Below, in pieces: positions 9,389-18,144 of a stretch of DNA of 33,274 nucleotides. Positions within the stretch are counted from its first letter, which is position 1, and every line of letters starts with the position of its first letter. The notes beneath the pieces were generated by a model. The model had not been told where the DNA came from, made no database searches, and saw nothing but the letters and a program-made list of their open reading frames with translations. The DNA is from Cellulosimicrobium cellulans (GTDB lineage: Bacteria; Actinomycetota; Actinomycetes; Actinomycetales; Cellulomonadaceae). The position numbers and the translations under genes are program-made. The DNA is taken from contig NZ_LWGL01000018.1 of the NCBI RefSeq assembly GCF_001722485.1, positions 1 to 33,274 on the forward strand, written 5' to 3'.

Positions 9389-11242
9389 CTACTTCTGACC
9401 GACGAACCAGCGGCGCACGAGCGCGACGCGCGCGTCGAGCTGCTCGACGGTCGCGAGCGGCACCTCCGGGCCGCCGCAGCGGCGACGCAGCTCGGTGTGC
9501 ACCGACCCGTGCGGCTGGCCGCTGCGGCGCGCCCACGCGGACACGAGCTGCTGCAGCTCCTTGCGCAGCTCGGCAGCGCGCCGGTGCTCGAGCTCGGAGC
9601 GTGCGCGCTCCTGCGCGGCCGAGCTCTTCGACCGGGCGCTCATCTGGTCCGCCTGGCGCTGGCGCAGGAGCGTCGTCACCTGGTCGGCGTCGAGCAGCCC
9701 CGGCAGGCCGAGGAAGTCGAGCTCCTCGTCGGAGCCGACGTCCGCGCCCGTGCCGAACTCGCCGCCGTCGAACAGCACGCGGTCGAACGACGCCTGGGCC
9801 TCGAGCGCCTCGAACGACCCCTGGACGAGCTCGCCCGACGCCTTGTCCTCGCGGTTGGCGGCGGCGAGCTCCGCCGCCTCGGGGTCGAATCCCTCCCCCT
9901 GCTCCTCCGCGGTCAGGGGCCGGTCGAGCGCATGGTCGCGCTCGACCTCGAGCCCGTTGGCGAGCTCGAGCAGCGGCGCGACGCTCGGGAGGAACACCGA
10001 CGCGGTCTCGCCGCGACGACGCGCGCGCACGAAACGGCCGACGGCCTGCGCGAAGAACAGCGGCGTGGACGTCGACGTCGCGTAGACGCCGACCGCGAGG
10101 CGCGGGACGTCCACGCCCTCGGACACCATGCGCACCGCGACCATCCAGCGCTGGTCACCGTCGGAGAACTCCTCGATGCGGGCGCTCGCGCCGTCGTCGT
10201 CGGAGAGCACGACCGTCGGGGAGGTCCCGGTGATCCGTGCGAGGTGCCCGGCGTACGCGCGCGCGTCCGTCTGGTCCGTCGCGATGACGAGGCCGCCCGC
10301 GTCCGGGATCGCGCGCCGCACCTCCGACAGCCGCTTGTCGGCCGCCGCGAGCACGGACGGGATCCACTCGCCGTTCGGGTCGAGCGCGGTACGCCACGCC
10401 TGCCCGGTCATGTCCTTCGTCAGCGGCTCGCCGAGCCGCGCGCTGATCTCGTCGCCCGCCTTCGTGCGCCAGCGCATCTGGCCCGAGTAGGTGAGGAAGA
10501 GCACCGGGCGCACGACGTGGTCGCGCAGCGCCTCGCCGTAGCCGTAGGTGTAGTCGGCCTTCGAGCGGCGGATGCCGTCGGGGCCGCGCTCGTACTCGAC
10601 GAACGGGATCGCCGCCGTGTCGGAGCGGAAGGGCGTCCCCGTGAGGCTCAGGCGGCGCGTCGCGTCCTCGAACGCCTCGCGGACGGCGTCGCCCCACGAC
10701 AGGGCGTCGCCGCCGTGGTGCACCTCGTCGAGGATGACGAGGGTGCGGTCGGCGGTCGTGCGCGCCGCGTGCAGCGCGGGCTTCGCGGCGACCTGCGCGT
10801 AGGTGAGCGCGACGCCGTCGTAGTGCGCACCGTGCCGGCCCTGGCTGTTGCGGAAGTTGGGGTCGATGCGGATGCCCACGCGTGCTGCGGCGTCGGCCCA
10901 CTGGTGCTTGAGGTGCTCCGTGGGCGCGACGATCGTCACGCGTCGCACCGTGCCCTGCTCGAGCAGCTCGGTGGCGACGCGCAGCGCGAACGTCGTCTTG
11001 CCGGCGCCGGGGGTGGCGACGGCGAGGAAGTCACGCGGGGCGCGCGTGCGGTACAGCTCGAGCGCCTCGGCCTGCCAGGCGCGCAGCTTCGACGCCGACC
11101 CCCACGGGGCACGGCGCGGGAACGCCGGCGACAGGTGGGAGGCGGCGGCCGACGACGGACTCTGCGGGGCGGTCGCGGGAGCGGCGGGGGCGGTGCGGGG
11201 AGAGGTCGGGGAGGTGGACGACGGGTGGTGCGTGCCGCTCAC
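9389..11242 (-). CDS. DEAD/DEAH box helicase (superfamily 2)
   Basis: A 617-residue SF2 helicase. Motif I ATPGAGKTT is at about residues 76-84, motif II is DEVH (172-175, in LVILDEVHHGGD), motif III SLTGTPF (about 199-205), and the second RecA domain carries VSEGVDVPRLAVGVYA and motif VI QAVGRFVRARR. This is the ResIII/RAD25-like arrangement common in actinobacterial housekeeping helicases; the nucleic-acid substrate is unknown. The N-terminal 45 residues are a Ser/Pro/Thr/Ala-rich disordered tail, and the C-terminal 200 residues hold a Lys/Arg/Glu-rich helical region (SARSKSSAAQERARSELEHRR). It starts at GTG 11242, overlapping the DUF3039 stop by 4 nt, so the two form one transcription unit. 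Confidence 0.92.
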   Translation of the reverse strand: MSGTHHPSSTSPTSPRTAPAAPATAPQSPSSAAASHLSPAFPRRAPWGSASKLRAWQAEALELYRTRAPRDFLAVATPGAGKTTFALRVATELLEQGTVRRVTIVAPTEHLKHQWADAAARVGIRIDPNFRNSQGRHGAHYDGVALTYAQVAAKPALHAARTTADRTLVILDEVHHGGDALSWGDAVREAFEDATRRLSLTGTPFRSDTAAIPFVEYERGPDGIRRSKADYTYGYGEALRDHVVRPVLFLTYSGQMRWRTKAGDEISARLGEPLTKDMTGQAWRTALDPNGEWIPSVLAAADKRLSEVRRAIPDAGGLVIATDQTDARAYAGHLARITGTSPTVVLSDDDGASARIEEFSDGDQRWMVAVRMVSEGVDVPRLAVGVYATSTSTPLFFAQAVGRFVRARRRGETASVFLPSVAPLLELANGLEVERDHALDRPLTAEEQGEGFDPEAAELAAANREDKASGELVQGSFEALEAQASFDRVLFDGGEFGTGADVGSDEELDFLGLPGLLDADQVTTLLRQRQADQMSARSKSSAAQERARSELEHRRAAELRKELQQLVSAWARRSGQPHGSVHTELRRRCGGPEVPLATVEQLDARVALVRRWFVGQK

Positions 11243-11580
11243 TTGCCGGAGTCACCCTCGCCGTCCTGCGGGTCGCGCAGACCGTCGTAGATCTCCTTGC
11301 ACGTGGGGCAGACCGGGAACTTGCTCGGGTCGCGGCCCGGGACCCAGACCTTGCCGCACAGGGCGATCACCGGCTTGCCGGAGAGCGCCGACTGCATGAT
11401 CTTCTCCTTGCGCACGTAGTGCGCGAAGCGCTCGTGGTCGCCGGGCTCGGCCTGCTCGCGCGTCTCCTCGCGCTCGAGGAGCCCCGTCGAGCCGGCGCGC
11501 TGCGGGTCGCTCGGCTGCGCGGGACCCCGGTACGGGTCGTCGGGCCCACCGGGGGGCGTGCTCGCGCGGAGTTCGGTCAT
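11239..11580 (-). CDS. DUF3039 domain protein
   Basis: A 113-residue protein of unknown function restricted to Actinobacteria. The first 45 residues are Pro/Gly/Arg-rich and probably disordered; the conserved part is HERFAHYVRKEKIMQSALSGKPVIALCGKVWVPGRDPSKFPVCPTCKEIY. The spaced cysteines (CG...CPTC) look like a small zinc ribbon. The ATG at 11580 is preferred over an upstream in-frame start because TAGACT lies 7 nt before it. Overlap with the helicase start implies coupled expression. Confidence 0.88.
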   Translation of the reverse strand: MTELRASTPPGGPDDPYRGPAQPSDPQRAGSTGLLEREETREQAEPGDHERFAHYVRKEKIMQSALSGKPVIALCGKVWVPGRDPSKFPVCPTCKEIYDGLRDPQDGEGDSGK

Positions 11581-11587
11581 GGTCCGC

Positions 11588-11593
11588 AGTCTA
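11588..11593 (-). promoter_or_regulatory. -10 box of DUF3039-helicase unit (leaderless)
   Basis: TAGACT on the minus strand followed by GCGGACC and ATG 11580. Confidence 0.45.
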
Positions 11594-11631
11594 CGTCGCC
11601 CCACCCGCACGACGGGTGCCGCGGCGCGCCC

Positions 11632-12414
11632 TCACAGGCCCTGCCACGGCGGCTTCGCGGCGTACGCCTGCCGGTAGTACGCGGCGAGCTGCAGGCGCGA
11701 GGCGGCCGCGTCGTCGACGAGCACGGTCGCGTGCGGGTGCATCTGCATGATCGTCGCGGGCCACAGCGCGGACACGGGGCCCTCGACGAGCTGGTGCACC
11801 GCCTCGGCCTTGCCCCGGCCGGTGGCAAGCAGCACGAGGTGGCGCGCGGACATGATCGTCGCGAGGCCCTGCGTGAGGCAGTGCGTCGGCACCTTCTCGA
11901 CGTCGTCGTCGAAGAACCGCGCGTTGTCCTCGCGCGTCTGCGACGTGAGCGTCTTGATCCGGGTGCGCGAGGCGAGCGACGACCCCGGCTCGTTGAACGC
12001 GATGTGCCCGTCGGTGCCGATCCCCAGGATCTGCAGGTCCACCCCGCCGGCGTCGGCGATCGCCGCCTCGTACGCCGCGCACGCGGCGGGCAGGTCCTCC
12101 GCGAGCCCGTCGGGCCCCTGCACCGCGCCCGGCGCCAGGTCGACGCGCGAGGCGATCTCGGCGTCGATGACGTTGCGGTACCGCTGCGGGTGGTCCGCGG
12201 GCAGGCCGACGTACTCGTCGAGCAGGAACGCCCGCGCGCGGGCGAAGCTCAGGCCCTCCTCCGCGTGGCGGCGCGCGAGCTCGTCGTACACCTTGAGCGG
12301 GCTGGACCCGGTCGCCAGGCCCAGCACCGCGTCCGGCGTCCTGCGCAGCAGCGCGTCGACCGCGTCCGCGGCCAGCCGTGCCAGCGTCTCGCCCGGGGCG
12401 ATCACGACCTCCAC
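11632..12414 (-). CDS. nagB: Glucosamine-6-phosphate deaminase
   Basis: A 260-residue aldose-ketose isomerase/deaminase converting glucosamine-6-phosphate to fructose-6-phosphate and ammonia, the last step before glycolysis. GLATGSSP binds the phosphate, FLLDEYVGL carries the catalytic Asp (D66), and GIGTDGHIAFNEPGSS holds D135, H137 and E142, each six residues before the E. coli counterparts. The start is GTG 12414, preceded by GAGAGGAG with good spacing, and it overlaps the end of the ROK kinase gene by 13 nt. It is the last gene of the sugar operon. No nagA (GlcNAc-6-P deacetylase) is present in the window, so that step must be encoded elsewhere if the substrate is N-acetylated. Confidence 0.95.
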   Translation of the reverse strand: MEVVIAPGETLARLAADAVDALLRRTPDAVLGLATGSSPLKVYDELARRHAEEGLSFARARAFLLDEYVGLPADHPQRYRNVIDAEIASRVDLAPGAVQGPDGLAEDLPAACAAYEAAIADAGGVDLQILGIGTDGHIAFNEPGSSLASRTRIKTLTSQTREDNARFFDDDVEKVPTHCLTQGLATIMSARHLVLLATGRGKAEAVHQLVEGPVSALWPATIMQMHPHATVLVDDAAASRLQLAAYYRQAYAAKPPWQGL

Positions 12415-13451
12415 GTGGACTCCTCTCGACGGCCGACGAGGGCGGCGCCCACGGCGGCGACGGGCACGTCGGCGGGCGCCAGGGACACGCGGTCCGCCAG
12501 GCGCAGCGACGACAGGAACGGGGACGTGCGCGCCTGCGCCTCGAGCGCCGCGCGCACGGCGTCGAGCAGCGGCTCGCCGAGCGCCGACACGCCGCCCCCG
12601 AGGACGACGTGGCGCACGTCGACCGTGAGCTGCAGGATGCGGACCGCGCTCGCGACGGCGGACGCGAACTCGTCCTTGATCCGCTGCGCGTCCGGGTCGC
12701 CCGCGGCGGCGGCCTCGAACAGCTCCGCCGGGGCGGGGCGACCGTGGCGCGACGGCCACCGCGCCGCGAGCGCCGACCCCGACGCGTAGACCTCGACGCA
12801 GCCGCGCTGGCCGCACGCGCACGGCGGGCCGTTGGGGTCCACCGGGATGTGACCGATCTCCCCCGCGGCGCCGGTCACGCCGCGCCGCACCTCGCCGCCG
12901 AGCACGATGCCGGCTGCGAGCCCCGTGCCGAGGGCGAGGAACGCGAGGTCGGTGCCGTCGGCGCCCATGACGTGCGCGGCGCCGAGCGCGGCGACGTTGA
13001 GGTCGTTGTCGGCGTGCACGGGCACTCCCCCGACCGCCCGGGACAGGCGGTCGGCGAGCGGGAAGCGGCCGCCGATGTCGAGGTTCACCGCGTGCGTCAC
13101 GGTGCCGTCCGCCGGGTCGACGAGCCCGGGCACGCCGACCCCGACACCGTCCAGCGCGGCCACGTCGACGCCGGCCCGGCGCGCCACCTCGTGCACCGCG
13201 CGGGCGGCCGTCGCGACGACGCCCTCGGGACCGCGCACCGTCGGGACGCGCACGGTCTCGTGCGCCGCGCCGTCGGGTCCGAGGACCGTCGCCAGCACCT
13301 TGGTGCCGCCGACGTCCAGCCCCGCCGTCCACCCCGGCGCGCGCCGGACGTGGACCTGCGGGTCGGCCGGTGCCGGTGCAGTCGGGCGGTCGGCGCCCGG
13401 GACCGCGGCCGCCCCGCCCGGGAGGGAGGCGGCCGTGCTCAGCTCGCTCAC
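12402..13451 (-). CDS. ROK family sugar kinase (glucokinase / N-acetylglucosamine kinase type)
   Basis: A 349-residue ROK kinase without a DNA-binding domain. The ATP-binding DVGGTKVLATVL (about residues 46-57), the catalytic Asp region VHADNDLNVAALG, GLAAGIVLGGEV, and the zinc site GHIPVDPNGPPCACGQRGCVE (H plus the CxCGxxGC cysteines) are all intact. The E in GAAGEIGH fits sugar-6-OH phosphorylation. The sugar is inferred from context: the gene sits between transporter permeases and nagB, so glucosamine or N-acetylglucosamine is likely. The first 40 residues before the fold are Ala/Pro-rich, so the true start may be an internal GTG such as that of VHVRRAPGW. The start GTG 13451 lies one base after the permease stop. 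Confidence 0.9.
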   Translation of the reverse strand: MSELSTAASLPGGAAAVPGADRPTAPAPADPQVHVRRAPGWTAGLDVGGTKVLATVLGPDGAAHETVRVPTVRGPEGVVATAARAVHEVARRAGVDVAALDGVGVGVPGLVDPADGTVTHAVNLDIGGRFPLADRLSRAVGGVPVHADNDLNVAALGAAHVMGADGTDLAFLALGTGLAAGIVLGGEVRRGVTGAAGEIGHIPVDPNGPPCACGQRGCVEVYASGSALAARWPSRHGRPAPAELFEAAAAGDPDAQRIKDEFASAVASAVRILQLTVDVRHVVLGGGVSALGEPLLDAVRAALEAQARTSPFLSSLRLADRVSLAPADVPVAAVGAALVGRREESTWRS

Positions 13452-13452
13452 G

Positions 13453-14364
13453 TCAGCCCTTCACCGCTCCCGAGACGAGGCCGCCGGTCATGCGGCCCTG
13501 GACGACGAGGAAGAAGACGATCACCGGGACCGCGATGAGGGTCGAGGCCGCCATCACCTCGCCCCAGTTCACGCCTTCGCTCACGCTCGAGTTGAGGAAG
13601 CTGCGCAGCCACAGGGGCAGCGTCTCGGCCTGGTTCGAGGGCAGCGCGACGAGGGCGATCGTGAACTCGTTCCACGCCTGGAGGAACGCGTACACGCCCG
13701 CCGCGACGAGCCCCGGCGCGAGCAGCGGGAACGTGATCCGGACGAACGCGCCCGTCCGGCTCAGCCCGTCGACCATGGCGGCCTCCTCGAGCTCCGCCGG
13801 GACGCCCGCGACGAAGCCGCGGAGCATCCACACCGTGAAAGGCACGACGGCCGCGGTGTAGAGCACGGTCACGCCGATCGCGGTGTTGAGCAGCTCCGCG
13901 CCCGAGAGCATGCGGTACTGCGCGATGAACAGGCCCTCCGCCGGGAGCATCTGGATGAACAGCAGCGCGACGACGAACGCCTTGCGGCCGCGGAAGCGGA
14001 ACCGGCTGACCGCGAGCGCCGCGAGGAACGCGAACACGAGGACGAGCAGCACCGTGGAGAGCGTCACGACGAGGCTCATGCGCAGCGCGGACAGGAACGA
14101 GTCGCCGTCGAGCACGCGCGCGTAGTTGAACAGGCCCGCGTCGAGGCTGACGAACGTCGGCGTGCGGGACTGGAGCTGGGTCCGCGGCAGGAGGGACGTG
14201 TTCACCATCCAGTAGACGGGGAACACCCACACCACCGCGACGAGCACGGCGGCGACCGTCGCGAGGACGGTCCCCCGCCGAGGCCGGCGGCGGGCGGTCC
14301 GCTGCTGCGGGACCCGCACCGGGCTCTCGCGCACCGGTCCGCGGGTCGGGGTCGCGGTGGTCAT
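13453..14364 (-). CDS. Carbohydrate ABC transporter permease (MalG-like)
   Basis: A 303-residue inner-membrane permease of the binding-protein-dependent transport family. A cytoplasmic Arg-rich N-terminus (QQRTARRRPRRG) leads into helix 1 (VLATVAAVLVAVVWVFPVYWMV), with about six helices in all. The EAA loop contacting the ATPase is ELEEAAMVDGLSRTGAFVRITFPLLAPGL, typical of CUT1 sugar permeases. The start ATG 14364 overlaps the other permease's stop by 4 nt (ATGA). It pairs with the MalF-like permease upstream and the lipoprotein binding protein; no ATPase gene lies in this cluster. Confidence 0.94.
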   Translation of the reverse strand: MTTATPTRGPVRESPVRVPQQRTARRRPRRGTVLATVAAVLVAVVWVFPVYWMVNTSLLPRTQLQSRTPTFVSLDAGLFNYARVLDGDSFLSALRMSLVVTLSTVLLVLVFAFLAALAVSRFRFRGRKAFVVALLFIQMLPAEGLFIAQYRMLSGAELLNTAIGVTVLYTAAVVPFTVWMLRGFVAGVPAELEEAAMVDGLSRTGAFVRITFPLLAPGLVAAGVYAFLQAWNEFTIALVALPSNQAETLPLWLRSFLNSSVSEGVNWGEVMAASTLIAVPVIVFFLVVQGRMTGGLVSGAVKG

Positions 14365-15323
14365 GCCTCGTCCTCCTTGAGCAGGGTGCGGACGTAGGGC
14401 CAGCTGAGCACGATCGTCAGGGCCAGGACGAAGATCGACACGGCCGCGGCGCCCGCGAAGTCCTGGCGCCCGATGCCGAGCTCGTAGATGAAGTTGCCGA
14501 GCAGGTTCGTCTCGGACACGGGGGCGCCGCCGTCCTGCAGGATGCGGATCTGGCCGAACACGCGCAGGTCCCAGATGATCTGCAGCAGCAGGACGATGGA
14601 CAGCACGGGCCGGATCATCGGCACGACGATCGCCCAGAACGCGCGCCACGCTCCCGCGCCGTCGAGCGCCGCCGCCTCCATGACCTCCTCGGAGACCTGG
14701 GTGAGCGCGGCGTAGACGGACAGCGCGACGAACGGCACGGACATCCACACGATCACCATGCTCGCGACGAGGTAGAACGTCAGCGGCTGCGCGAGCCAGG
14801 AGTAGCCCTGGAACTGGTCGAGGCCGAGCTGGACGAGGAGCCAGTTGACGACGCCGGAGCGCCAGTCGAACAGCCACTTGAAGACCGTCACGGCGGCGAC
14901 CATGGGCATCGCCCACGCGAGGAGCATCGCGACCTGCAGGACGAGCCGCCCGACCCGCGACGCGGCCCGCATGAGCACGGCGAACAGCGTGCCGAGGGCG
15001 ACGGTGAGGACGGCGTTGACGAGGCAGAAGATCACGGACCGCGTGACGACGGCCCACAGCGCGGGGTCGGCGAACAGGCGCGCGTAGTTGTCGAGGCCGA
15101 CGAACTCCGGCGGCTGCCCGAACTGCTGGGCGAGGCCGAACTCCTGCAAGGACGTGACGACCTGCCAGTAGACCGGGTAGCCCATGCCGAGCAGGATCAC
15201 GAGCACGGCCGCGGAGATCAGCAGGTACGGCGCCCGGGACCGGCGACGGCGCCGCGGCGGGCGGGCCGGGCCGTCGAGGGCCCGCGCGGCCGGCCCGGCG
15301 ACGGCGGGGGTGGTGGTTCTCAT
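14361..15323 (-). CDS. Carbohydrate ABC transporter permease (MalF-like)
   Basis: A 320-residue inner-membrane permease, partner of the MalG-like subunit. The N-terminus is Arg/Pro-rich ([13 protein letters not shown]), then helix 1 is LLISAAVLVILLGMGYPVYW; six helices are recognisable. The EAA loop is EVMEAAALDGAGAWRAFWAIVVPMIRPVL. The window between helices 1 and 2 (FGQPPEFVGLDNYARLFAD) is the usual periplasmic-side motif of CUT1 permeases. It follows the binding-protein gene after a 96-nt spacer holding a stable hairpin, a common way to make less permease than binding protein. Confidence 0.94.
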   Translation of the reverse strand: MRTTTPAVAGPAARALDGPARPPRRRRRSRAPYLLISAAVLVILLGMGYPVYWQVVTSLQEFGLAQQFGQPPEFVGLDNYARLFADPALWAVVTRSVIFCLVNAVLTVALGTLFAVLMRAASRVGRLVLQVAMLLAWAMPMVAAVTVFKWLFDWRSGVVNWLLVQLGLDQFQGYSWLAQPLTFYLVASMVIVWMSVPFVALSVYAALTQVSEEVMEAAALDGAGAWRAFWAIVVPMIRPVLSIVLLLQIIWDLRVFGQIRILQDGGAPVSETNLLGNFIYELGIGRQDFAGAAAVSIFVLALTIVLSWPYVRTLLKEDEA

Positions 15324-15350
15324 GGGGAGCTCCTCCCGGGCGCCTCCCGC

Positions 15351-15380
15351 CGGTCCTGGGCGACGTCGCGCGCAGGACCG
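15351..15380 (-). terminator. Intercistronic hairpin downstream of the binding-protein gene
   Basis: CGGTCCTG (15351-15358) pairs with CAGGACCG (15373-15380); inside lies the self-complementary GCGACGTCGC (15360-15369). Placed between binding-protein and permease genes, it probably acts as a partial terminator or 3' stabiliser rather than a full stop. Confidence 0.5.
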
Positions 15381-15419
15381 ACGGGACGGCGGCCCGGACT
15401 CGGACCGACGAGGTGGTGG

Positions 15420-16751
15420 TCAGCCGTTGTTCAGCATCGGGGTGATCTTCTCGTCGTACTCCGCGGCGAGCGCGGTGACGTCGCCGCCCTCGGCGATCTT
15501 CTGGAAGAGCTCCTCGTAGACGAGCGCGCCCTCGACCGCCGCCCAGCCCGGGGCGGGCGGCGTGAGCTTGGAGTCCGCGGCCGTCGCGATCATCGTCTCG
15601 GCGAACTTGTCGTCGCCGAGGCTGTCGACGTACTGGCTGTTCGCCGGGCCGAGGCCGTTCTCGCCGAGCATCGTCTGGTACTCCTCGGAGAAGATGATGC
15701 GCAGGAGGTTCTCCGCGAGCTCCGGGTGCTGCGACTGCTCCGAGATCGCGATGTTGGAGCCGCCGGCGAACACGGGGGCCAGGCCGCCGTCGACGCCGGG
15801 GAGGCCGAAGATGTCGTACTTCGTGTCGTCGGCCATGCCGTCACGCACCTCCTCGCCCTCGTCGTTGGTCGTGAGCTCGCCGATGGACCAGCGGGCCCAG
15901 CCCGGCGCCATGATCGTCGCGGCCTCGGGCGGCGTGCCGCCCTCGCCGTCGTTGAGGAACTCCCAGTACGCGACGTCCTGGGCCGTGGCCGGGACGTTGG
16001 AGGCGCCCGCGTAGACGTCCTGCCACTGCTCGAGGCCCGCGATGGTGCTCGGGTCGCTGAGCGTGGAGACCCACTCGCCGTCCTCCTCGACCGCGAGCTC
16101 GCCGCCGTTCGCGAAGACCCACGAGATGCCGTTGCGCCAGTCCTGGCCGCCCATCGCGAAACCGGACTGGGTGTCCGTGCGCAGCGACTTCACCGACTCG
16201 GCGAACTCGGCGAGGTTCTGCGGCACCTCGAGCCCGGCGGCCGTCCAGATGTCCTTGCGGTAGAACATGTAGCGCGAGCCGAAGTAGTACGGCAGCGCGA
16301 AGTTCTGGTCGCCGACCTTGCCCGCCTCGACGAACGACGGCAGCAGGTCGTCGCCGCCCAGCTCCTCGTACAGCGGCGTGAGGTCGCGGAACGCCCCGAC
16401 GGTGCTGAACGTCGAGGACTGGGTGTTGCCGATCTCCGTGACGTCGGGGGTGTTCTCGGCGTCGGGCAGGGCGGTGGTGAGCGCCGTGACGAGGTCGGGC
16501 CACTCCTTCTGCTCGATGGTGAGCGTCGAGCCCGGGTTCTCCGCCTCGAACGTCTCGACGAGGTAGTCACGCAGCTCGTCGGGGGTGTCGGGCCCCGCGA
16601 GCCACAGGGTGATGTCGCCGGCCTCGGCCTCGCCGCCGGTGCCGCCGTCGTTGTCGTCGTTGCCGCTGCCGCCGGAGCTGCAGGCGGTGAGCGCGAGCGC
16701 CAGGGTGATCGTCGACGCCACGGAGGTGGCGACGAGACGGTTCCTCTTCAC
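15420..16751 (-). CDS. Extracellular sugar-binding lipoprotein of ABC transporter
   Basis: A 443-residue solute-binding protein (family 1, CUT1 type). The signal peptide MKRNRLVATS... ends in the lipobox LTAC with C24 as the lipid-modified residue, followed by a flexible Ser/Gly/Asn/Asp linker. ITLWLAGPDTPDELRDYLVETFEAENPGSTL and the VTEIGNTQSSTF and LPYYFGSRYMFYRKDIW blocks are characteristic of this family. It captures the sugar at the outer face and passes it to the two permeases. The start GTG 16751 has a good Shine-Dalgarno (GAGAGGAAG). The ligand is not readable from sequence; nagB and the ROK kinase downstream suggest an amino sugar or its oligomers. Confidence 0.94.
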   Translation of the reverse strand: MKRNRLVATSVASTITLALALTACSSGGSGNDDNDGGTGGEAEAGDITLWLAGPDTPDELRDYLVETFEAENPGSTLTIEQKEWPDLVTALTTALPDAENTPDVTEIGNTQSSTFSTVGAFRDLTPLYEELGGDDLLPSFVEAGKVGDQNFALPYYFGSRYMFYRKDIWTAAGLEVPQNLAEFAESVKSLRTDTQSGFAMGGQDWRNGISWVFANGGELAVEEDGEWVSTLSDPSTIAGLEQWQDVYAGASNVPATAQDVAYWEFLNDGEGGTPPEAATIMAPGWARWSIGELTTNDEGEEVRDGMADDTKYDIFGLPGVDGGLAPVFAGGSNIAISEQSQHPELAENLLRIIFSEEYQTMLGENGLGPANSQYVDSLGDDKFAETMIATAADSKLTPPAPGWAAVEGALVYEELFQKIAEGGDVTALAAEYDEKITPMLNNG

Positions 16752-16807
16752 GGGGGTGCTTCCTCTCGGTGAGCTGTGCGGCGTCGTCGGTGACGCGCAC
16801 GAGGTTG

Positions 16808-16820
16808 GCAGGAGTCCTGC
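16808..16820. promoter_or_regulatory. 13-bp perfect palindrome upstream of the binding-protein gene
   Basis: GCAGGAGTCCTGC is self-complementary around a central G and lies 57 nt before GTG 16751, in a gap that should hold the transporter promoter. It may be an operator for a second regulator; it does not resemble the ROK operator at 18145. Confidence 0.35.
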
Positions 16821-16860
16821 GTTATTCAGGGTGTGCAGGGTGCTGCTGCTCCCGGGCGGT

Positions 16861-16881
16861 CCGCCCGCGGTGCGCGGGCGG
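16861..16881 (-). terminator. Hairpin after the ROK regulator gene
   Basis: CCGCCCGCG (16861-16869) pairs perfectly with CGCGGGCGG (16873-16881) around a 3-nt loop. It lies about 100 nt past the ROK regulator stop and before the binding-protein gene, so it probably separates regulator and transporter transcripts. Confidence 0.45.
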
Positions 16882-16978
16882 GTCCGGGCGGTTCCGGGAC
16901 GGTGTCAGGTGCGAGGTTCGGGCAGGGCCGGGAACGGCCCGCGCCGGTCGGGCAGCGGGGTCGCGCGCGCGTCGGTGC

Positions 16979-18139
16979 TCACGACACCCCCAGCTGTCCG
17001 GAGAGGACGAGGACGGCGGCCCCGGCCAGGACCACGTCCTCGTCGAGCGTGGCCATCCGCACCTGCAGGCCGCCGCCGATGACCGGCATGGTCCGCTCGC
17101 GGACGGTCTCCAGCGCGGCCTCCCGCAGAGGGCCGTCGAGCAGGTCCGCCGGACCGCTGATCAGCACCTCGGCGAGGTTGAGCGCGCTCACGACAGGCGC
17201 CAGGGCGATGCCCAGCGTCCTGCCCGCCGACGCCAGCGCGGCGTCGGCAGCCTCGGGGTCCAGCCCGTCGACCGCGCGCCGCAGCGCCGGGACGGACAGG
17301 ACGGTCTCCAGGCAGCCCCGGCGCCCGCAGGCGCAGGGCTCCCCGTCGTCGACGACGGTGACGTGGCCGAGCTCTCCGGCGGCGTCGCCGTGCCCGCGCA
17401 CGCGCGCGCCGTCGAGCATGATGCCCGCGCCGACGCCCTCCCCCACGGTGAGGACGAGCAGACCGGAGCCGGACGCGCCGCCGAAGGTGAACTCCCCCAG
17501 CGCGGCGATGTTCGCGTCATTGGCGACGTGCACCGCGAGCCCGAGGCGCTCGGTGAGCTGTTCGGCGAGCGGGACGTCGTACCAGCGGCGGTTGGGCGCC
17601 TCGACGACCCGCCCCGCGCTGTCCACGACGCCCGGCGACCCGATGCCGACGCCGATGACGGGCTGGCTCGCGGACGCGACGAGGCCGCGGCAGAACCGCG
17701 TGAGGAGGTCGACGAGCTCGCTGCCGGTGCGACCGTCCACCGGGAGGTCGCGGCGCACCACGAGGTCGCCCGTGAGCGTCAGGACCGCCCCGCGCACGAC
17801 CTCCTCGTCGGTGAGGTCGACCGCGACGATCTGGTAGGCGCTCGTGCGCATGCCGACGAGCATCGCGGGCTTGCCGACGCGCTGCCCCGGGCGGACGCCC
17901 AGCTCCTCGACCAACCCCTCCGCGATGAGCACGGAGACGAGGTCGGAGATCGTGACGCGGGTCAGGGACGTGGCGCGCGCGAGGTCGGCACGGGACGTCG
18001 GCCCCTCGTGGAAGAGGTGCTGCAGCACGAGCGAGCGGTTGTGCGCCCGCGCGTGCTCGGGGAGCACCTTCGCGGTCGGCCGCAGGCCTGCGCTCAGGCG
18101 TCTGCGCGGTGCCTCGCGCCCCGTGACCGTCGTCGTCAT
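16979..18139 (-). CDS. ROK family transcriptional regulator (NagC/Mlc/XylR type)
   Basis: A 386-residue repressor. The N-terminal winged helix-turn-helix is visible at about residues 33-90 (NRSLVLQHLFHEGPTSRADLARATSLTRVTISDLVSVL), followed by a full ROK sugar-binding domain with IGSPGVVDSAGRVVEAPNRRW, HVANDANIAALGE, GEGVGAGIMLDG and the zinc motif GHVTVVDDGEPCACGRRGCLE. Such proteins release DNA when they bind the inducer sugar. Directly upstream is a near-perfect palindrome inside its own promoter, indicating autoregulation. Its position at the head of the transporter-kinase-nagB genes makes these the natural targets. A C-terminal kinase activity is unlikely but not excluded. Confidence 0.93.
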   Translation of the reverse strand: MTTTVTGREAPRRRLSAGLRPTAKVLPEHARAHNRSLVLQHLFHEGPTSRADLARATSLTRVTISDLVSVLIAEGLVEELGVRPGQRVGKPAMLVGMRTSAYQIVAVDLTDEEVVRGAVLTLTGDLVVRRDLPVDGRTGSELVDLLTRFCRGLVASASQPVIGVGIGSPGVVDSAGRVVEAPNRRWYDVPLAEQLTERLGLAVHVANDANIAALGEFTFGGASGSGLLVLTVGEGVGAGIMLDGARVRGHGDAAGELGHVTVVDDGEPCACGRRGCLETVLSVPALRRAVDGLDPEAADAALASAGRTLGIALAPVVSALNLAEVLISGPADLLDGPLREAALETVRERTMPVIGGGLQVRMATLDEDVVLAGAAVLVLSGQLGVS

Positions 18140-18144
18140 GTTTG

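Noticed and set aside
16808-16820. The palindrome as a DasR/GntR dre site for GlcNAc control
   Set aside because: The half-site GCAGGA does not fit the dre pattern with its TGGTCTAGACCA-like core, despite the amino-sugar context.
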